NCBI GenBank assembly: GCA_021849615.1
Contig: JAJZSQ010000001.1
Span: 1-64,000, forward strand
Direction: 5' to 3'
Source: Pseudomonadota bacterium
GTDB taxonomy: Bacteria; Pseudomonadota; Gammaproteobacteria; Steroidobacterales; Steroidobacteraceae
Length of the DNA stretch: 64,000 nucleotides
Translations under genes and position numbers: made by a program
Notes under the pieces: generated by a model
Seen by the model: only the letters and a program-made list of their open reading frames with translations
What the model was told of the DNA's origin: nothing
Database searches by the model: none
In this document: positions 8,609 through 17,114 of the stretch, piece after piece
Position numbering within the stretch: the stretch's first letter is position 1
How the letters are laid out: every line of letters begins with the position of its first letter

Positions 8609-10078
8609 TCATGTGCCGGCCAGCGGTTCGATGCCCCCGATGCACAGGTATTTGAGCTCGGTGTACTCGAGGATTCCATGCCGTGAGCCCTCGCGCCCCA
8701 TGCCGGACTCTTTGACTCCACCGAAAGGGGCAACTGCCGTAGATACGAGCCCCGTGTTGAGCCCGACCATGCCATATTCCAATGCTTCGGAAACACGCCA
8801 AGCCCGGGCAATGTCTCGGGTATAGACGTAGGACGCGAGGCCGAATTCCGTATCGTTTGCCATCTGCACAGCTTCAGATTCGCTCGTGAACCGGAACAGG
8901 GGGGCGACAGGGCCGAACGTCTCCTCCCGGGCGATGCGCATGTGCGGCGTGACTTCCGCGAGCACGGTGGGTTCGAAGAATGTTCCGCCAAGGGCATGGC
9001 GTTTCCCGCCGGCGACCACTCTGGCGCCCTTGCGGACGGCGTCATCGATCTGCGCCTCAACTTTCTGTACTGCTCTGGCATCGATGAGTGGGCCCTGCTC
9101 CACGTTCGCCTCCATGCCGTTGCCGACCCGCAGGTGCAGCGCCGCGGCGCTCAGCCGCGTCATGAACTCCTCGAAGATGCCATCCTGGACCAGGAAGCGG
9201 TTGGGGCATACGCAGGTCTGACCCGTATTGCGGAACTTGCCGTCAAGCGCCCCGCGCACCGCAGCGTCCACGTCGGCGTCTTCGAAAACGATGAAAGGTG
9301 CATTGCCACCGAGTTCCAGCGACAGCTTCTTCAGGGTGCCGGCGCACTGGGCCATCAGCAGCTTGCCGATGCGTGTCGATCCTGTAAATGAGAGCTTGCG
9401 CACGCGCGGGTTCGTGGCGAGCTCCCCGCCAACAACCTCGGCAGGGCCCGTCACGATATTGAACACGCCTGGCGGAATGCCGGCCCGCTGGGCAAGTTCC
9501 GCCAGCGCCAAAGCCGAGAACGGCGTTTGGGCGGCAGGCTTGCAGACGAACGTACAGCCCGCGGCAAGGGCGGGTGCGGCCTTGCGGGTGATCATCGCAG
9601 CAGGAAAGTTCCACGGCGTTATTGCAGCTGCAACCCCGATCGGCTGTCGAAGCACGAGTAGGCGCTTGTCGGCCGCGTGCGAGGGGATGATCTCACCGTA
9701 GATTCTTCGAGCCTCCTCGGCGAACCATTCGATGAATGACGCGGCAAAGGCGATTTCTCCCTTGGACTCCGAGAGCGGCTTACCTTGCTCGGCCGTCATC
9801 AGCGTCGCGAGGTCCGTCTGATGGGTCATCATCAGCTCGAACCAGCGGCGCAGCAGATCGCTACGCTCTTTTGCCGTACGTGCAGCCCAGCCTGGCTGCG
9901 CCCGCGCGGCAGCGTCGATGGCGCGACGGGTTTCCTCCACGGACAAATCCGGAACAGTACCCAGATTCTCCCCGGTGGCGGGGTTGACGATCGTCGTGAC
10001 AGCACCGCTGGCCGCATCCAGCCATTGGCCATCGAGGAAACATTTTTGGCGCAGCAGCGCCGGATCAGAAAGATTCAT
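8609..10078 (-). CDS. Aldehyde dehydrogenase, GabD family; likely sulfolactaldehyde dehydrogenase
   Basis: This NAD(P)-dependent aldehyde dehydrogenase has 489 residues from ATG 10076-10078, preceded by GGAG. It shows ITPWNFPAAMITRK (cofactor site), the catalytic Glu in LELGGNAPF, and the catalytic Cys in NTGQTCVCPNR. It resembles succinate-semialdehyde dehydrogenases. In Pseudomonas putida SQ1 a GabD-like enzyme oxidises sulfolactaldehyde to sulfolactate in the sulfo-Entner-Doudoroff pathway, and that role fits this cluster. It is the last gene of the minus-strand run that includes the SlcC-like, ComC-like and SuyAB-like genes, 80 bases after the slcC-like stop. Enzyme class is certain; the sulfonate substrate is inferred from context. 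Confidence 0.85.
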   Translation of the reverse strand: MNLSDPALLRQKCFLDGQWLDAASGAVTTIVNPATGENLGTVPDLSVEETRRAIDAAARAQPGWAARTAKERSDLLRRWFELMMTHQTDLATLMTAEQGKPLSESKGEIAFAASFIEWFAEEARRIYGEIIPSHAADKRLLVLRQPIGVAAAITPWNFPAAMITRKAAPALAAGCTFVCKPAAQTPFSALALAELAQRAGIPPGVFNIVTGPAEVVGGELATNPRVRKLSFTGSTRIGKLLMAQCAGTLKKLSLELGGNAPFIVFEDADVDAAVRGALDGKFRNTGQTCVCPNRFLVQDGIFEEFMTRLSAAALHLRVGNGMEANVEQGPLIDARAVQKVEAQIDDAVRKGARVVAGGKRHALGGTFFEPTVLAEVTPHMRIAREETFGPVAPLFRFTSESEAVQMANDTEFGLASYVYTRDIARAWRVSEALEYGMVGLNTGLVSTAVAPFGGVKESGMGREGSRHGILEYTELKYLCIGGIEPLAGT

Positions 10079-10158
10079 GGTGTGCTCCAGGTTCGAGGCA
10101 TCGCCGGCGGCATCACTCGGAGGTTTCGCCCGCCCGCATGGGCGCATCGGCAACTCTC

Positions 10159-11088
10159 TCACTTGCCGGACAGCGCATCCCGTACGGAACTCGCGATAAC
10201 TTCGCTGACGCGGACGTTCGATTCCACCGTGACGCCCGCTATATGCGGCGTCAAAATCGCGTTCGGCAGATCCTGCCACGCTGCGCCTGCCGCCGCACTG
10301 AGCGGCTCGGCTTCGAACACATCAATCGCTGCGCCGCCGAGACGTCCCGAGCGCAGCTCCTGAATCAGTGCGGCCTCATCGAGCACACCACCTCGCGCCG
10401 CATTCACGACGATCGCGCCCGCCTTCATCTGCGCAAGGGCTGCGGCATCGATCAGGTGCCGGGTCTTGGGCGTGAGCGGAGTATGCAGGCTGACGATATC
10501 GCTGCAGGCGAGCAATTCCGGTAATTCCATCCGTTCGATGCCACGCCACGCTGAGTCCGTCGCCGCTACAAAGGGATCGTGGGCAGCAACTTGCATTCCA
10601 AGAGCCAGGGCTTTGGCTGCCGTCAGGCGTGCGATCGCACCGAAGCCGATCAATCCAAGCCGCTTGCCAGACAATTCGTGGCCAATGAGATCCATGCGCG
10701 GCCAGGCGCCACCGGCAACCCTGTCGCTGGCGAACCAGGCGCGGCGCAGCAGGATCATGCCGGCGCAGATCACGTATTCCGCCACCGCCAGATCATTCGC
10801 CCCGGTCGCGGGGAACACTCGAATGCCACGGGCAGCGCAGGCGGGCATGTCGATATTGTCGAGCCCGACGCCCAGACGACCGACAACCTGAAGCTGCGGC
10901 GCGGCCTCGAGCAGCGCTGCGCGTACCTGGGTCCGGTTGCGAACGATGAGTGCGCGGCAATCGCTCAGCGCACCGATGAGCCGCTGCGGATCATCGACAA
11001 GTTTCGGATCGTACAGTACCTCGTATCCGCCGAGGTGTTCTTGAACGGCTTGTTCGTCCATGAACTCAGCAATCACGATATCGGTCAT
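10159..11088 (-). CDS. slcC: D-2-hydroxyacid dehydrogenase; likely (S)-sulfolactate dehydrogenase SlcC
   Basis: The protein has 309 residues of the SerA/D-isomer-specific 2-hydroxyacid dehydrogenase family. The nucleotide-binding loop is GLIGFGAIA (146-152) and the catalytic triad is Arg232 (NAARGG), Glu261 (DVFEAEP) and His282 (LTPHIAG). It lacks the C-terminal ACT domain of biosynthetic SerA. SlcC oxidises (S)-sulfolactate to sulfopyruvate in bacteria that degrade racemic sulfolactate. The start ATG overlaps the stop of the ComC-like gene (ATGA), and SuyA/SuyB-like genes lie just upstream, the same partners as in Paracoccus and Chromohalobacter. Without that context it would be called a phosphoglycerate or glyoxylate reductase homologue. 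Confidence 0.75.
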   Translation of the reverse strand: MTDIVIAEFMDEQAVQEHLGGYEVLYDPKLVDDPQRLIGALSDCRALIVRNRTQVRAALLEAAPQLQVVGRLGVGLDNIDMPACAARGIRVFPATGANDLAVAEYVICAGMILLRRAWFASDRVAGGAWPRMDLIGHELSGKRLGLIGFGAIARLTAAKALALGMQVAAHDPFVAATDSAWRGIERMELPELLACSDIVSLHTPLTPKTRHLIDAAALAQMKAGAIVVNAARGGVLDEAALIQELRSGRLGGAAIDVFEAEPLSAAAGAAWQDLPNAILTPHIAGVTVESNVRVSEVIASSVRDALSGK

Positions 11089-12101
11089 TGGGAAGCTCCC
11101 GCCGGTGAGGCGAGTTCGATCAGGGTCTGATGAAGTGCGGCGCCGATCTCGATCCCGGCGGATGCGGCGCGTGCACGGCTTGCCAGGCGACGGTCGCCGG
11201 GGATGCGCACCCCGCTCTCGCTGATCAGGGCAGCGAGCAGCTGACCCATCCGGCTGGCGAAATTGCCGGCCGAAAGTGGTTCGGCGTCCATCGCAAGCAG
11301 CAGCTGGCCGACGCCGGGCGAGGGGCCGCGGTCATCGAGGAATGAGCTGGCTTCCCAGCCGAAATGCCCGTTTGCCACCGCCCCGCACAGGACTTCGACG
11401 ATGAGCGCGAGCGCCGCGCCCTTCACACCGCCCGCCGGCGCCAGCGCTCCGGCAAGAGCCGCGTCTGGGTCGGTGGTGGGTTGACCGGATGCGTCCAGTG
11501 CCCATCCGGGCGGGATTGTCGCCCCGGCCTTCTTCGCCGCCACGATCCGGCTGCGTGCAACTTGGGAGAGCGCCATGTCGATCACCAGCGGTGCCCGATC
11601 AGTCAGTGGTGCGGCAAACGCGATCGGGTTGGTGCCCATCATGGGTTTGATGCCGCCCGCGAAGGGCATTGCTCGCGGGGTATTCGAGCAGACGAAGGCC
11701 ACGCAACCCTCGCGCGCAAGCCGCTCGGCGGTATATCCGGCAGCACCAATGTGATGAGAGCGGAAGATCGCCGCAACGGCAATGCCGCATTCCCGTGCCA
11801 TCGCCGGCAGTGCATTCACTGCCAGATCAAGTGCTGGATACGCAAAGCCGCCGGCCGCATCGATGCGCACTGCGCCGGCGCGCAATCGCCTGAGACTCGG
11901 CTGTGCGTGACCATCAACCTTCCCGGCCGTGACCTGGGCAGCATAGCTCGGTACCCGCCCGAGCCCGTGACCGGCCTGACCGTCAGCCTCCGCAGCGGCA
12001 AGGGCCCTTGCGGTCGAAACGCTCGGGCCCATCGCCGCGCCGCTCGCGGCGAGCGCCCGTTGTGCGAGTGTTTCGCATTCGGCAATGCTTAAAATGGGCA
12101 T
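11085..12101 (-). CDS. comC: Ldh2/MDH2 family oxidoreductase; likely (R)-sulfolactate dehydrogenase ComC
   Basis: The protein has 338 residues of the malate/L-lactate dehydrogenase type 2 family, which uses NAD(P) without a Rossmann fold. It shows HGLGRVPSY (45-53), the conserved histidine pair in FRSHHIGAAGY (His116/117), and MMGTNPIAFAAP. ComC reduces sulfopyruvate to (R)-sulfolactate. Paired with SlcC it inverts the stereocentre so that the (R)-specific sulfo-lyase can act. The gene lies between suyB-like (10-base gap) and slcC-like (4-base overlap), so the three are clearly one transcription unit. Family is secure; the sulfolactate specificity is inferred from neighbours. Confidence 0.75.
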   Translation of the reverse strand: MPILSIAECETLAQRALAASGAAMGPSVSTARALAAAEADGQAGHGLGRVPSYAAQVTAGKVDGHAQPSLRRLRAGAVRIDAAGGFAYPALDLAVNALPAMARECGIAVAAIFRSHHIGAAGYTAERLAREGCVAFVCSNTPRAMPFAGGIKPMMGTNPIAFAAPLTDRAPLVIDMALSQVARSRIVAAKKAGATIPPGWALDASGQPTTDPDAALAGALAPAGGVKGAALALIVEVLCGAVANGHFGWEASSFLDDRGPSPGVGQLLLAMDAEPLSAGNFASRMGQLLAALISESGVRIPGDRRLASRARAASAGIEIGAALHQTLIELASPAGASQ

Positions 12102-12110
12102 GCGGTTACT

Positions 12111-13286
12111 TTACGCACTTCGATAGAGCTTGGTCATTACGAACTCGTGATGTCCCAGCGCCTCGGCGGCGGTATAGCGCCCGTTTGCCGTTTGCACTAT
12201 CGCTTCGATCAGAGCGTCGCCAGCCTCTGCGATCGTCATTTCCCTGCGCACGACTCCGGAGACGTCCACATCGATATGCTCGCTCATGGTCCGTACCGTG
12301 CGGGGATTACCGCTGATCTTGATCACCGGCATGATCGGATTTCCAATGACGTTGCCTTGACCAGTCGGAAAGCAATGCACCACGTAGCCTGCCGCTGCCT
12401 GCAACGTGCAGCATTCGGCTGCTGCCGAGGAGGTATCCATGAAATAAAGTCCAGGACCGCGCGCGGGAGCTTCGGCCGGCTCGAGCACGTCGATGAACCG
12501 GACCTGCTTGCCGATCTTTTCCAGGTTGCCGAGCGCCTTCTCTTCGATAGTGGTCAGACCGCCGGCGATATTGCCTTTGGTCGGCTGGCTGTCGGAGAGG
12601 TCTGAGGTTTTGTGCGCTTCGATCACTTCATTCTGATAAGCGGTCCAGGTGCGCATGAATTTCTCGGCGATCTCGGGGCTTGCTGCACGCGCGGCGGCCA
12701 GATGTTCTGCGCCCGTGAGCTCGGAGGTCTCGCCGAAGCATCCGTACAGACCTGCCGGAATGAGCTTGTCGTACATGTTGCCGACCGTCGGGCACGATGC
12801 GAGCCCGGTCGTGGTGTCGCTCTCGCCACATTTTGCCGCCACCCACAGATCGGTCAACGGGCACTCCTCACGCACCTTTGCTGAAGCGAAATGCACGAAT
12901 TCCTTTGCCTTGCGCGACGCCGCTGCAATTGTCGCGATGTCACCGTTGCCCTCGATCGAGAAGCCTGCGACCGGCTTGCCAGTCTTCGCGATGCCATCGA
13001 CCACGTGTTGGGTCCACTGCGGTTCGATCCCGATGACGATGCATGCGGCAACATTGGGGTTTGCGCCGGTTCCGATCATCGTGCGAAAGTGCAATTCGAG
13101 ATCTTCACCGAACTGCAGACGTCCGTATGCATGGGGGAGCGCAATAGTGCCCTTGATGTGTGCAGCGACCGCTTCGCTGGCAGCGTTTGAAATGTCATCG
13201 AGCGGCAGGATTACGACGTGATTGCGCACGCCGACGCGGCCATTTTCGCGACGATAACCCCAGATGTTACTTTTTGCAGTTGCCAT
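12111..13286 (-). CDS. suyB: (R)-sulfolactate sulfo-lyase large subunit SuyB (UxaA family)
   Basis: The protein has 391 residues corresponding to the C-terminal part of altronate dehydratase UxaA. Family features are [38 protein letters not shown], and cysteines at 142, 153 (CGESDTT) and 165 that fit an iron-sulfur site. The second half has [20 protein letters not shown] and [17 protein letters not shown]. The separate small subunit next to it, and the dehydrogenases after it, match the split SuyA/SuyB organisation. SuyAB cleaves (R)-sulfolactate to pyruvate and sulfite. The alternative reading is a split altronate or galactarate dehydratase, but no hexuronate isomerase or aldonate reductase is nearby. 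Confidence 0.8.
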   Translation of the reverse strand: MATAKSNIWGYRRENGRVGVRNHVVILPLDDISNAASEAVAAHIKGTIALPHAYGRLQFGEDLELHFRTMIGTGANPNVAACIVIGIEPQWTQHVVDGIAKTGKPVAGFSIEGNGDIATIAAASRKAKEFVHFASAKVREECPLTDLWVAAKCGESDTTTGLASCPTVGNMYDKLIPAGLYGCFGETSELTGAEHLAAARAASPEIAEKFMRTWTAYQNEVIEAHKTSDLSDSQPTKGNIAGGLTTIEEKALGNLEKIGKQVRFIDVLEPAEAPARGPGLYFMDTSSAAAECCTLQAAAGYVVHCFPTGQGNVIGNPIMPVIKISGNPRTVRTMSEHIDVDVSGVVRREMTIAEAGDALIEAIVQTANGRYTAAEALGHHEFVMTKLYRSA

Positions 13287-13290
13287 GATC

Positions 13291-13581
13291 TCACCAGCGC
13301 TTGGTCTTCAGGTTGTGGGTGTGCACGTGATCGCCGCGCCGGATCGGCGCCACGACTCGACCGATGTCCTGGCCGTACTTGATTACGGAGTCGCCGACCG
13401 CCAGATCGCGCAATGCAACCTTGTGGCCGATCGGTACGTCCTGATTGCACACAGCATGAATTTCACTGTTATCCTCGGTCACGACACCCAGGATGTCGCT
13501 TCCCGCGGAGAGATTCTCGACCACCACCACCCCGACGTTGTCGCGGCGGTCGTGGACGAGCAATTGGGGTTGGCTCGGCAT
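13291..13581 (-). CDS. suyA: (R)-sulfolactate sulfo-lyase small subunit SuyA (SAF domain)
   Basis: The protein has 96 residues consisting of one SAF domain, equivalent to the N-terminus of UxaA. It ends with the family signature [14 protein letters not shown] (residues 83-96), whose histidines line the active site. GAGGA lies about eight bases before the ATG at 13579-13581. Only four bases separate its stop from the suyB start, so the two subunits are translated together. It is the first gene of the minus-strand operon, and the proposed GntR operator lies 27 bases upstream of its start. Confidence 0.8.
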   Translation of the reverse strand: MPSQPQLLVHDRRDNVGVVVVENLSAGSDILGVVTEDNSEIHAVCNQDVPIGHKVALRDLAVGDSVIKYGQDIGRVVAPIRRGDHVHTHNLKTKRW

Positions 13582-13607
13582 GGCGGAGATTCCTCAGTGG
13601 CACAGCT

Positions 13608-13624
13608 CTTATATAAGATATAAG
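13608..13624. promoter_or_regulatory. Palindromic operator between suyA and the dehydratase gene
   Basis: CTTATATAAGATATAAG sits in the 53-base gap between the divergent suyA and IlvD/Edd genes. The arms CTTATA and TATAAG are inverted around TAAGA, and the inner CTTATATAAG is itself a perfect palindrome. The identical 17 bases occur at 19585-19601 between gntR and the GH31 gene. The TATAAG arm can serve as -10 box for the rightward gene, so a bound repressor would block the promoters. Binding by the local GntR protein is inferred. Confidence 0.7.
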
Positions 13625-13634
13625 ATTACAGATT

Positions 13635-15410
13635 ATGATGACCAAGACAAGTCCCTCGCCGGGTCAGACTTCCGCCCGGCCGGAGGGGTCCTCGCGGACC
13701 CTGCGCAGCGCGCGCTGGTACCAGCGCGAGGACATGCGCGGCTTTGCACACCGCCAGCGCACCCAGCAGATGGGGTTGCGGCGCGAGGAGTTCCTGGGGC
13801 GCCCCGTCATCGCGATCATCAATACATGGAGTGAACTGAGCCCCTGCCACATTCATCTGCGGGACCGGGCCGAAGCCATCAAGCGGGGCGTCCTGCTGGC
13901 GGGTGGCTATCCAGTTGAGCTGCCGGCGCTGTCCGTCGGTGAGGTAATGGTCAAGCCGACGACCATGCTGTACCGCAATTTCCTCGCCATGGAAACCGAA
14001 GAGCTGTTGCGCTCCCATCCGGTGGATGGGGCGGTATTGCTCGGAGGATGCGACAAGTCGATTCCGGGCATGCTCATGGGCGCCTTCAGCATGGATCTGC
14101 CGGCGATCGTGTGCCCTGCTGGGCCGATGTCGACCGGGCAGTGGCGAGGCGTGCGCACGGGAGCGGGGACGCATACCAAGAAGTACTGGGACGAGCTGCG
14201 GGCGGGCAACATCACAGCAGATGACTGGATCGACCTCGAATCGCGCATGACCCGCTCGATTGGCACGTGCAATACCATGGGCACTGCTTCGACGATGAGC
14301 GGAATTGCCGAAGCTCTGGGAATGACGCTGTGCGGTGCGTCCTCGATTCCGGCGGCCGATTCCGGCCATGTGCGCATGGCGTCGGCCTGTGGCGCGCGGA
14401 TCGTCGCCATGGTGCAGGAAGACCTGCGTCCGTCCCGGATCGTTTCCCCGGCCTCGTTCAGGAATGCCGCGGTGATCTACATGGCGCTGGGCGGCTCGAC
14501 CAATGCGGCCATTCATCTCCTGGCGATGGCCGCCCGGGCCGGTGTCACGCTCACGCTCGACGATCTTGCTGCCATTGCGCGCGACATTCCCGTGTGCGCC
14601 AATCTGTTCCCCTCGGGCGACCGCCTCATGGAAGACTTTTACTTTGCCGGCGGACTGCCGGCGCTGCTGGCGAAGATCGCCTCGCGGCTGGAGCTCGGCT
14701 GCATGACCGTTGAGGGCCGCACGCTCGGTGAGGCGATCGCGGGGGCTCCTTGCCACGATGATGCCGTCATCCGCAACATCGATGATCCGGTGGTGCCGCT
14801 CAGTCGGGGGCGTACGCTTGACGTGCTGCGTGGCAATCTGTGTCCGGACGGTGCAGTACTGAAATCTAGTGCAGCCGACCCGCGGCTGATGCGCCATGAA
14901 GGTGCGGTACTCGTCTTTGATTCCCCGGGCGACATGGCCGCGCAGATTGATGACCCGGATCTCGCGATTGACGAAAATACGGTACTGGTGCTGCGCAACG
15001 CCGGGCCGGTCGGCGCCCCCGGAATGCCCGAGTGGGGCAACCTGCCGATCCCGCGTAAACTTCTCGCGCGGGGGGTACGCGACATGGTCCGACTCTGCGA
15101 TGGCAGGATGAGTGGCACGCATTACGGCTGCTGCATCGTGCATATTGCGCCTGAATCAGCGGTCGGCGGACCGCTCGCGCTGCTGCGTACCGGCGATCGT
15201 GTCCGCCTTGATGTAGCGGCAGGCCGTCTGGACATGCTCGTCCCGGACGAGGAGATCGCCGCTAGGCGTCGCGCGTGGCAGCCGCCGAGGCCTGCCTACC
15301 AGCGTTCGTATGCGGCGCTTTATCAGCAGCACGTCACGCAGGCTCCCGAGGGCTGCGATTTCGACTTCCTCGCAGGTCGGGCACCGACGCCGGAGCCCGA
15401 AATCTACTGA
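13635..15410 (+). CDS. IlvD/Edd family dehydratase; likely 6-deoxy-6-sulfogluconate dehydratase
   Basis: This iron-sulfur dehydratase has 591 residues. The cluster cysteines are visible at 71 (LSPCHIH), 139 (GGCDKSIPG) and 212 (TCNTMGTAS). The C-terminal signature DGRMSGTHYGCCIVHIAPE is also present. It is closest in style to the sugar-acid branch of the family (arabinonate, xylonate, 6-phosphogluconate dehydratases). In the sulfo-ED pathway such an enzyme makes 2-keto-3,6-dideoxy-6-sulfogluconate. It is the first gene of a five-gene operon with the aldolase, mutarotase, lactonase and SQ dehydrogenase. The ATG at 13635 has no ribosome binding site and lies 11 bases after the operator, which suggests a leaderless or nearly leaderless message. 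Confidence 0.85.
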   Translation: MMTKTSPSPGQTSARPEGSSRTLRSARWYQREDMRGFAHRQRTQQMGLRREEFLGRPVIAIINTWSELSPCHIHLRDRAEAIKRGVLLAGGYPVELPALSVGEVMVKPTTMLYRNFLAMETEELLRSHPVDGAVLLGGCDKSIPGMLMGAFSMDLPAIVCPAGPMSTGQWRGVRTGAGTHTKKYWDELRAGNITADDWIDLESRMTRSIGTCNTMGTASTMSGIAEALGMTLCGASSIPAADSGHVRMASACGARIVAMVQEDLRPSRIVSPASFRNAAVIYMALGGSTNAAIHLLAMAARAGVTLTLDDLAAIARDIPVCANLFPSGDRLMEDFYFAGGLPALLAKIASRLELGCMTVEGRTLGEAIAGAPCHDDAVIRNIDDPVVPLSRGRTLDVLRGNLCPDGAVLKSSAADPRLMRHEGAVLVFDSPGDMAAQIDDPDLAIDENTVLVLRNAGPVGAPGMPEWGNLPIPRKLLARGVRDMVRLCDGRMSGTHYGCCIVHIAPESAVGGPLALLRTGDRVRLDVAAGRLDMLVPDEEIAARRRAWQPPRPAYQRSYAALYQQHVTQAPEGCDFDFLAGRAPTPEPEIY

Positions 15411-15425
15411 TACAGGATCTATCCC

Positions 15426-16223
15426 ATGAGTGCAAACGCATTCAAGAAGACCGTGTTGAATTCTTCGGCCCGTCCGGCAGTGGGGTCATGGCTCATGTCG
15501 GCGTCTGCGACCATCGCAGAAGCGATGGGGCATAGCGGCTTCGACTTCCTGGTCGTGGACATGGAACACAGTCCCCTGCACATCGCCAATACCGTGGAAC
15601 TGCTGCGGGCAATCGCCGGTACCCCGGCGGTGCCGCTGGTGCGGATCGCAAACAATGACCAGGTGCTGGTCAAACAAGTGCTCGATTCCGGCGCGACCAG
15701 TGTGATGTTTCCGTTCATCCAGACGGTCGAGCAGGCGCGAGCGGCGGTAGGCTACACGCGCTACCCGCCTCACGGGGTGCGGGGTGTTGCAGCCATGCAT
15801 CGCGGATCAAAATACGGTTCCGAGAAAGGATATCTGCAGACGGCCAATGACGGCGTCGCGGTGGTGATCCAGCTCGAGACGCCGGAGGCGATCGAGCGCC
15901 TCGACGATATCGCTGCAGTACCGGGCGTCGACTCGCTGTTCGTCGGCCCGGGCGATCTGGCGGCGGCGATGGGACACATCGGCGATATCGGGCATGCGCA
16001 GGTACAAGCCCTGATCGAGCGCGCTGCGCGCGCTGCACGTGCCGTGGGCAAACCCATCGGCATCGTCGGAGGCACGCCACAGATGGTTCAGCGGTTCTTC
16101 GAGTATGGCTATACCTGGAGTGCGATTGCCTCGGACCTTGCATTGCTGACGGGACGTGCTGCCGAGTGGCTGGAGAGTCTCGGACGCGGTACCCGTGCGG
16201 CACCTGCGGCGCCCGCGTACTGA
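15426..16223 (+). CDS. HpcH/HpaI family aldolase; likely KDSG aldolase
   Basis: This class II, metal-dependent 2-keto-3-deoxy sugar acid aldolase has 265 residues. The family residues are in place: His48 in DMEHSP, Arg73 in LVRIANND, Glu151 in IQLETPEA and Asp177 in VGPGDLAAAMG. The last two are the metal ligands. In sulfo-ED it splits 2-keto-3,6-dideoxy-6-sulfogluconate into pyruvate and sulfolactaldehyde. AGGAT precedes the ATG, 15 bases after the dehydratase stop. The substrate is inferred from the cluster; the same family also cleaves 2-keto-3-deoxy-rhamnonate and related acids. Confidence 0.85.
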   Translation: MSANAFKKTVLNSSARPAVGSWLMSASATIAEAMGHSGFDFLVVDMEHSPLHIANTVELLRAIAGTPAVPLVRIANNDQVLVKQVLDSGATSVMFPFIQTVEQARAAVGYTRYPPHGVRGVAAMHRGSKYGSEKGYLQTANDGVAVVIQLETPEAIERLDDIAAVPGVDSLFVGPGDLAAAMGHIGDIGHAQVQALIERAARAARAVGKPIGIVGGTPQMVQRFFEYGYTWSAIASDLALLTGRAAEWLESLGRGTRAAPAAPAY

Positions 16224-16226
16224 TGA

Positions 16227-17114
16227 GTGAGTATGGGCGGGATTGAACTGCGGGCCGGCGGCTGGCACGCACTCATCGATGCGCAACTCGGTGGCTCGGT
16301 GCTGCAGTTGAGTCACGCCGGCGAGCCTGTGCTGCGACCGACCATGCCCGAGGAACTTCGCCGCAGTGGAGTTCGCGCCAGCGCCTGTTATCCGCTGGTC
16401 CCGTTTGCAAATCGCATCGGTTATGGACGCATGCGTGTCGCGGGGAAAGACTACTTGCTGCACGCAAACTTTCCGCCAGAGCCGCATGCCATTCACGGCA
16501 TCGGCTGGCAGCGAAGCTGGCATGTATCGATGCAGGCACCCTCGATGGCGGAGCTCATGCTGAGCTACGGTGGCGACAGCCCGCACGAGTGGCCCTTCGC
16601 GTTCGATGCACGTCAGCGCTTCGAGCTCACGCGGGGCGGATTGCAGATCATGCTCACGCTGGTCAACCGCGACAGCACAGCCTGGCCTGCAGGGATTGGG
16701 CTGCACCCGTATCTCCCGGCCTGTCCGGGGCAGACCCTGCAGTTCGAGTCTGACGGTGCGTGGCGGAACCGGCCGGACCGGTTGCCGGGGGCCTACGTCG
16801 CGGGTTCCGAGTGGGATTTCAGCGCCCCGAAGCTCGCCGGTCAGCTGGATCTGGATCACGATTTTCGCCAATGGCGGGGCTGGGTCCGCATTGGCGGTGG
16901 CTCTGCCGGTACCGTCCGCATTGCCGCGACCGACACCTTCCCGGTGCTGCGGGTTTTCACGCCACCGGGACGCGGATTCCTTGCAGTCGAGCCGGTCAGC
17001 CACGCCGCCGACGCGGTCAACCGCGCCTGGGAGGAGGGGGCAGGGTATCGGCTACTGGCGCCCGGCGAGGCGCTGACGGGCCGCGTGTCCATAGAATTGG
17101 AAGGCCGCGCATGA
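16227..17114 (+). CDS. Aldose 1-epimerase family protein; likely sulfoquinovose mutarotase
   Basis: The protein has 295 residues of the GalM fold. It shows PFANRIGYGRM near residue 60, the catalytic His in HAIHGIGW, a second His in GLHPYLP, and the catalytic Glu in LAVEPVSHAADAVN. Mutarotases equilibrate the anomers of a free sugar, which would link the alpha-SQ released by the GH31 enzyme to an anomer-specific SQ dehydrogenase. It starts with GTG three bases after the aldolase stop, or with ATG at 16233. Its stop overlaps the lactonase start (ATGA). The sugar is inferred from context. Confidence 0.8.
   Translation: MSMGGIELRAGGWHALIDAQLGGSVLQLSHAGEPVLRPTMPEELRRSGVRASACYPLVPFANRIGYGRMRVAGKDYLLHANFPPEPHAIHGIGWQRSWHVSMQAPSMAELMLSYGGDSPHEWPFAFDARQRFELTRGGLQIMLTLVNRDSTAWPAGIGLHPYLPACPGQTLQFESDGAWRNRPDRLPGAYVAGSEWDFSAPKLAGQLDLDHDFRQWRGWVRIGGGSAGTVRIAATDTFPVLRVFTPPGRGFLAVEPVSHAADAVNRAWEEGAGYRLLAPGEALTGRVSIELEGRA

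Noticed and set aside
12111..13581. Split altronate dehydratase (UxaA) for hexuronate use
   Set aside because: The UxaA family fits, but there is no UxaC, UxaB or UxuA partner. The SlcC/ComC-like genes and GH31 KERWY enzyme nearby favour SuyAB. Kept as the main alternative.
16760..17110. N-terminal extension of the lactonase
   Set aside because: The frame is open but overlaps the mutarotase gene in another frame and has no family similarity. The real start is ATG 17111.
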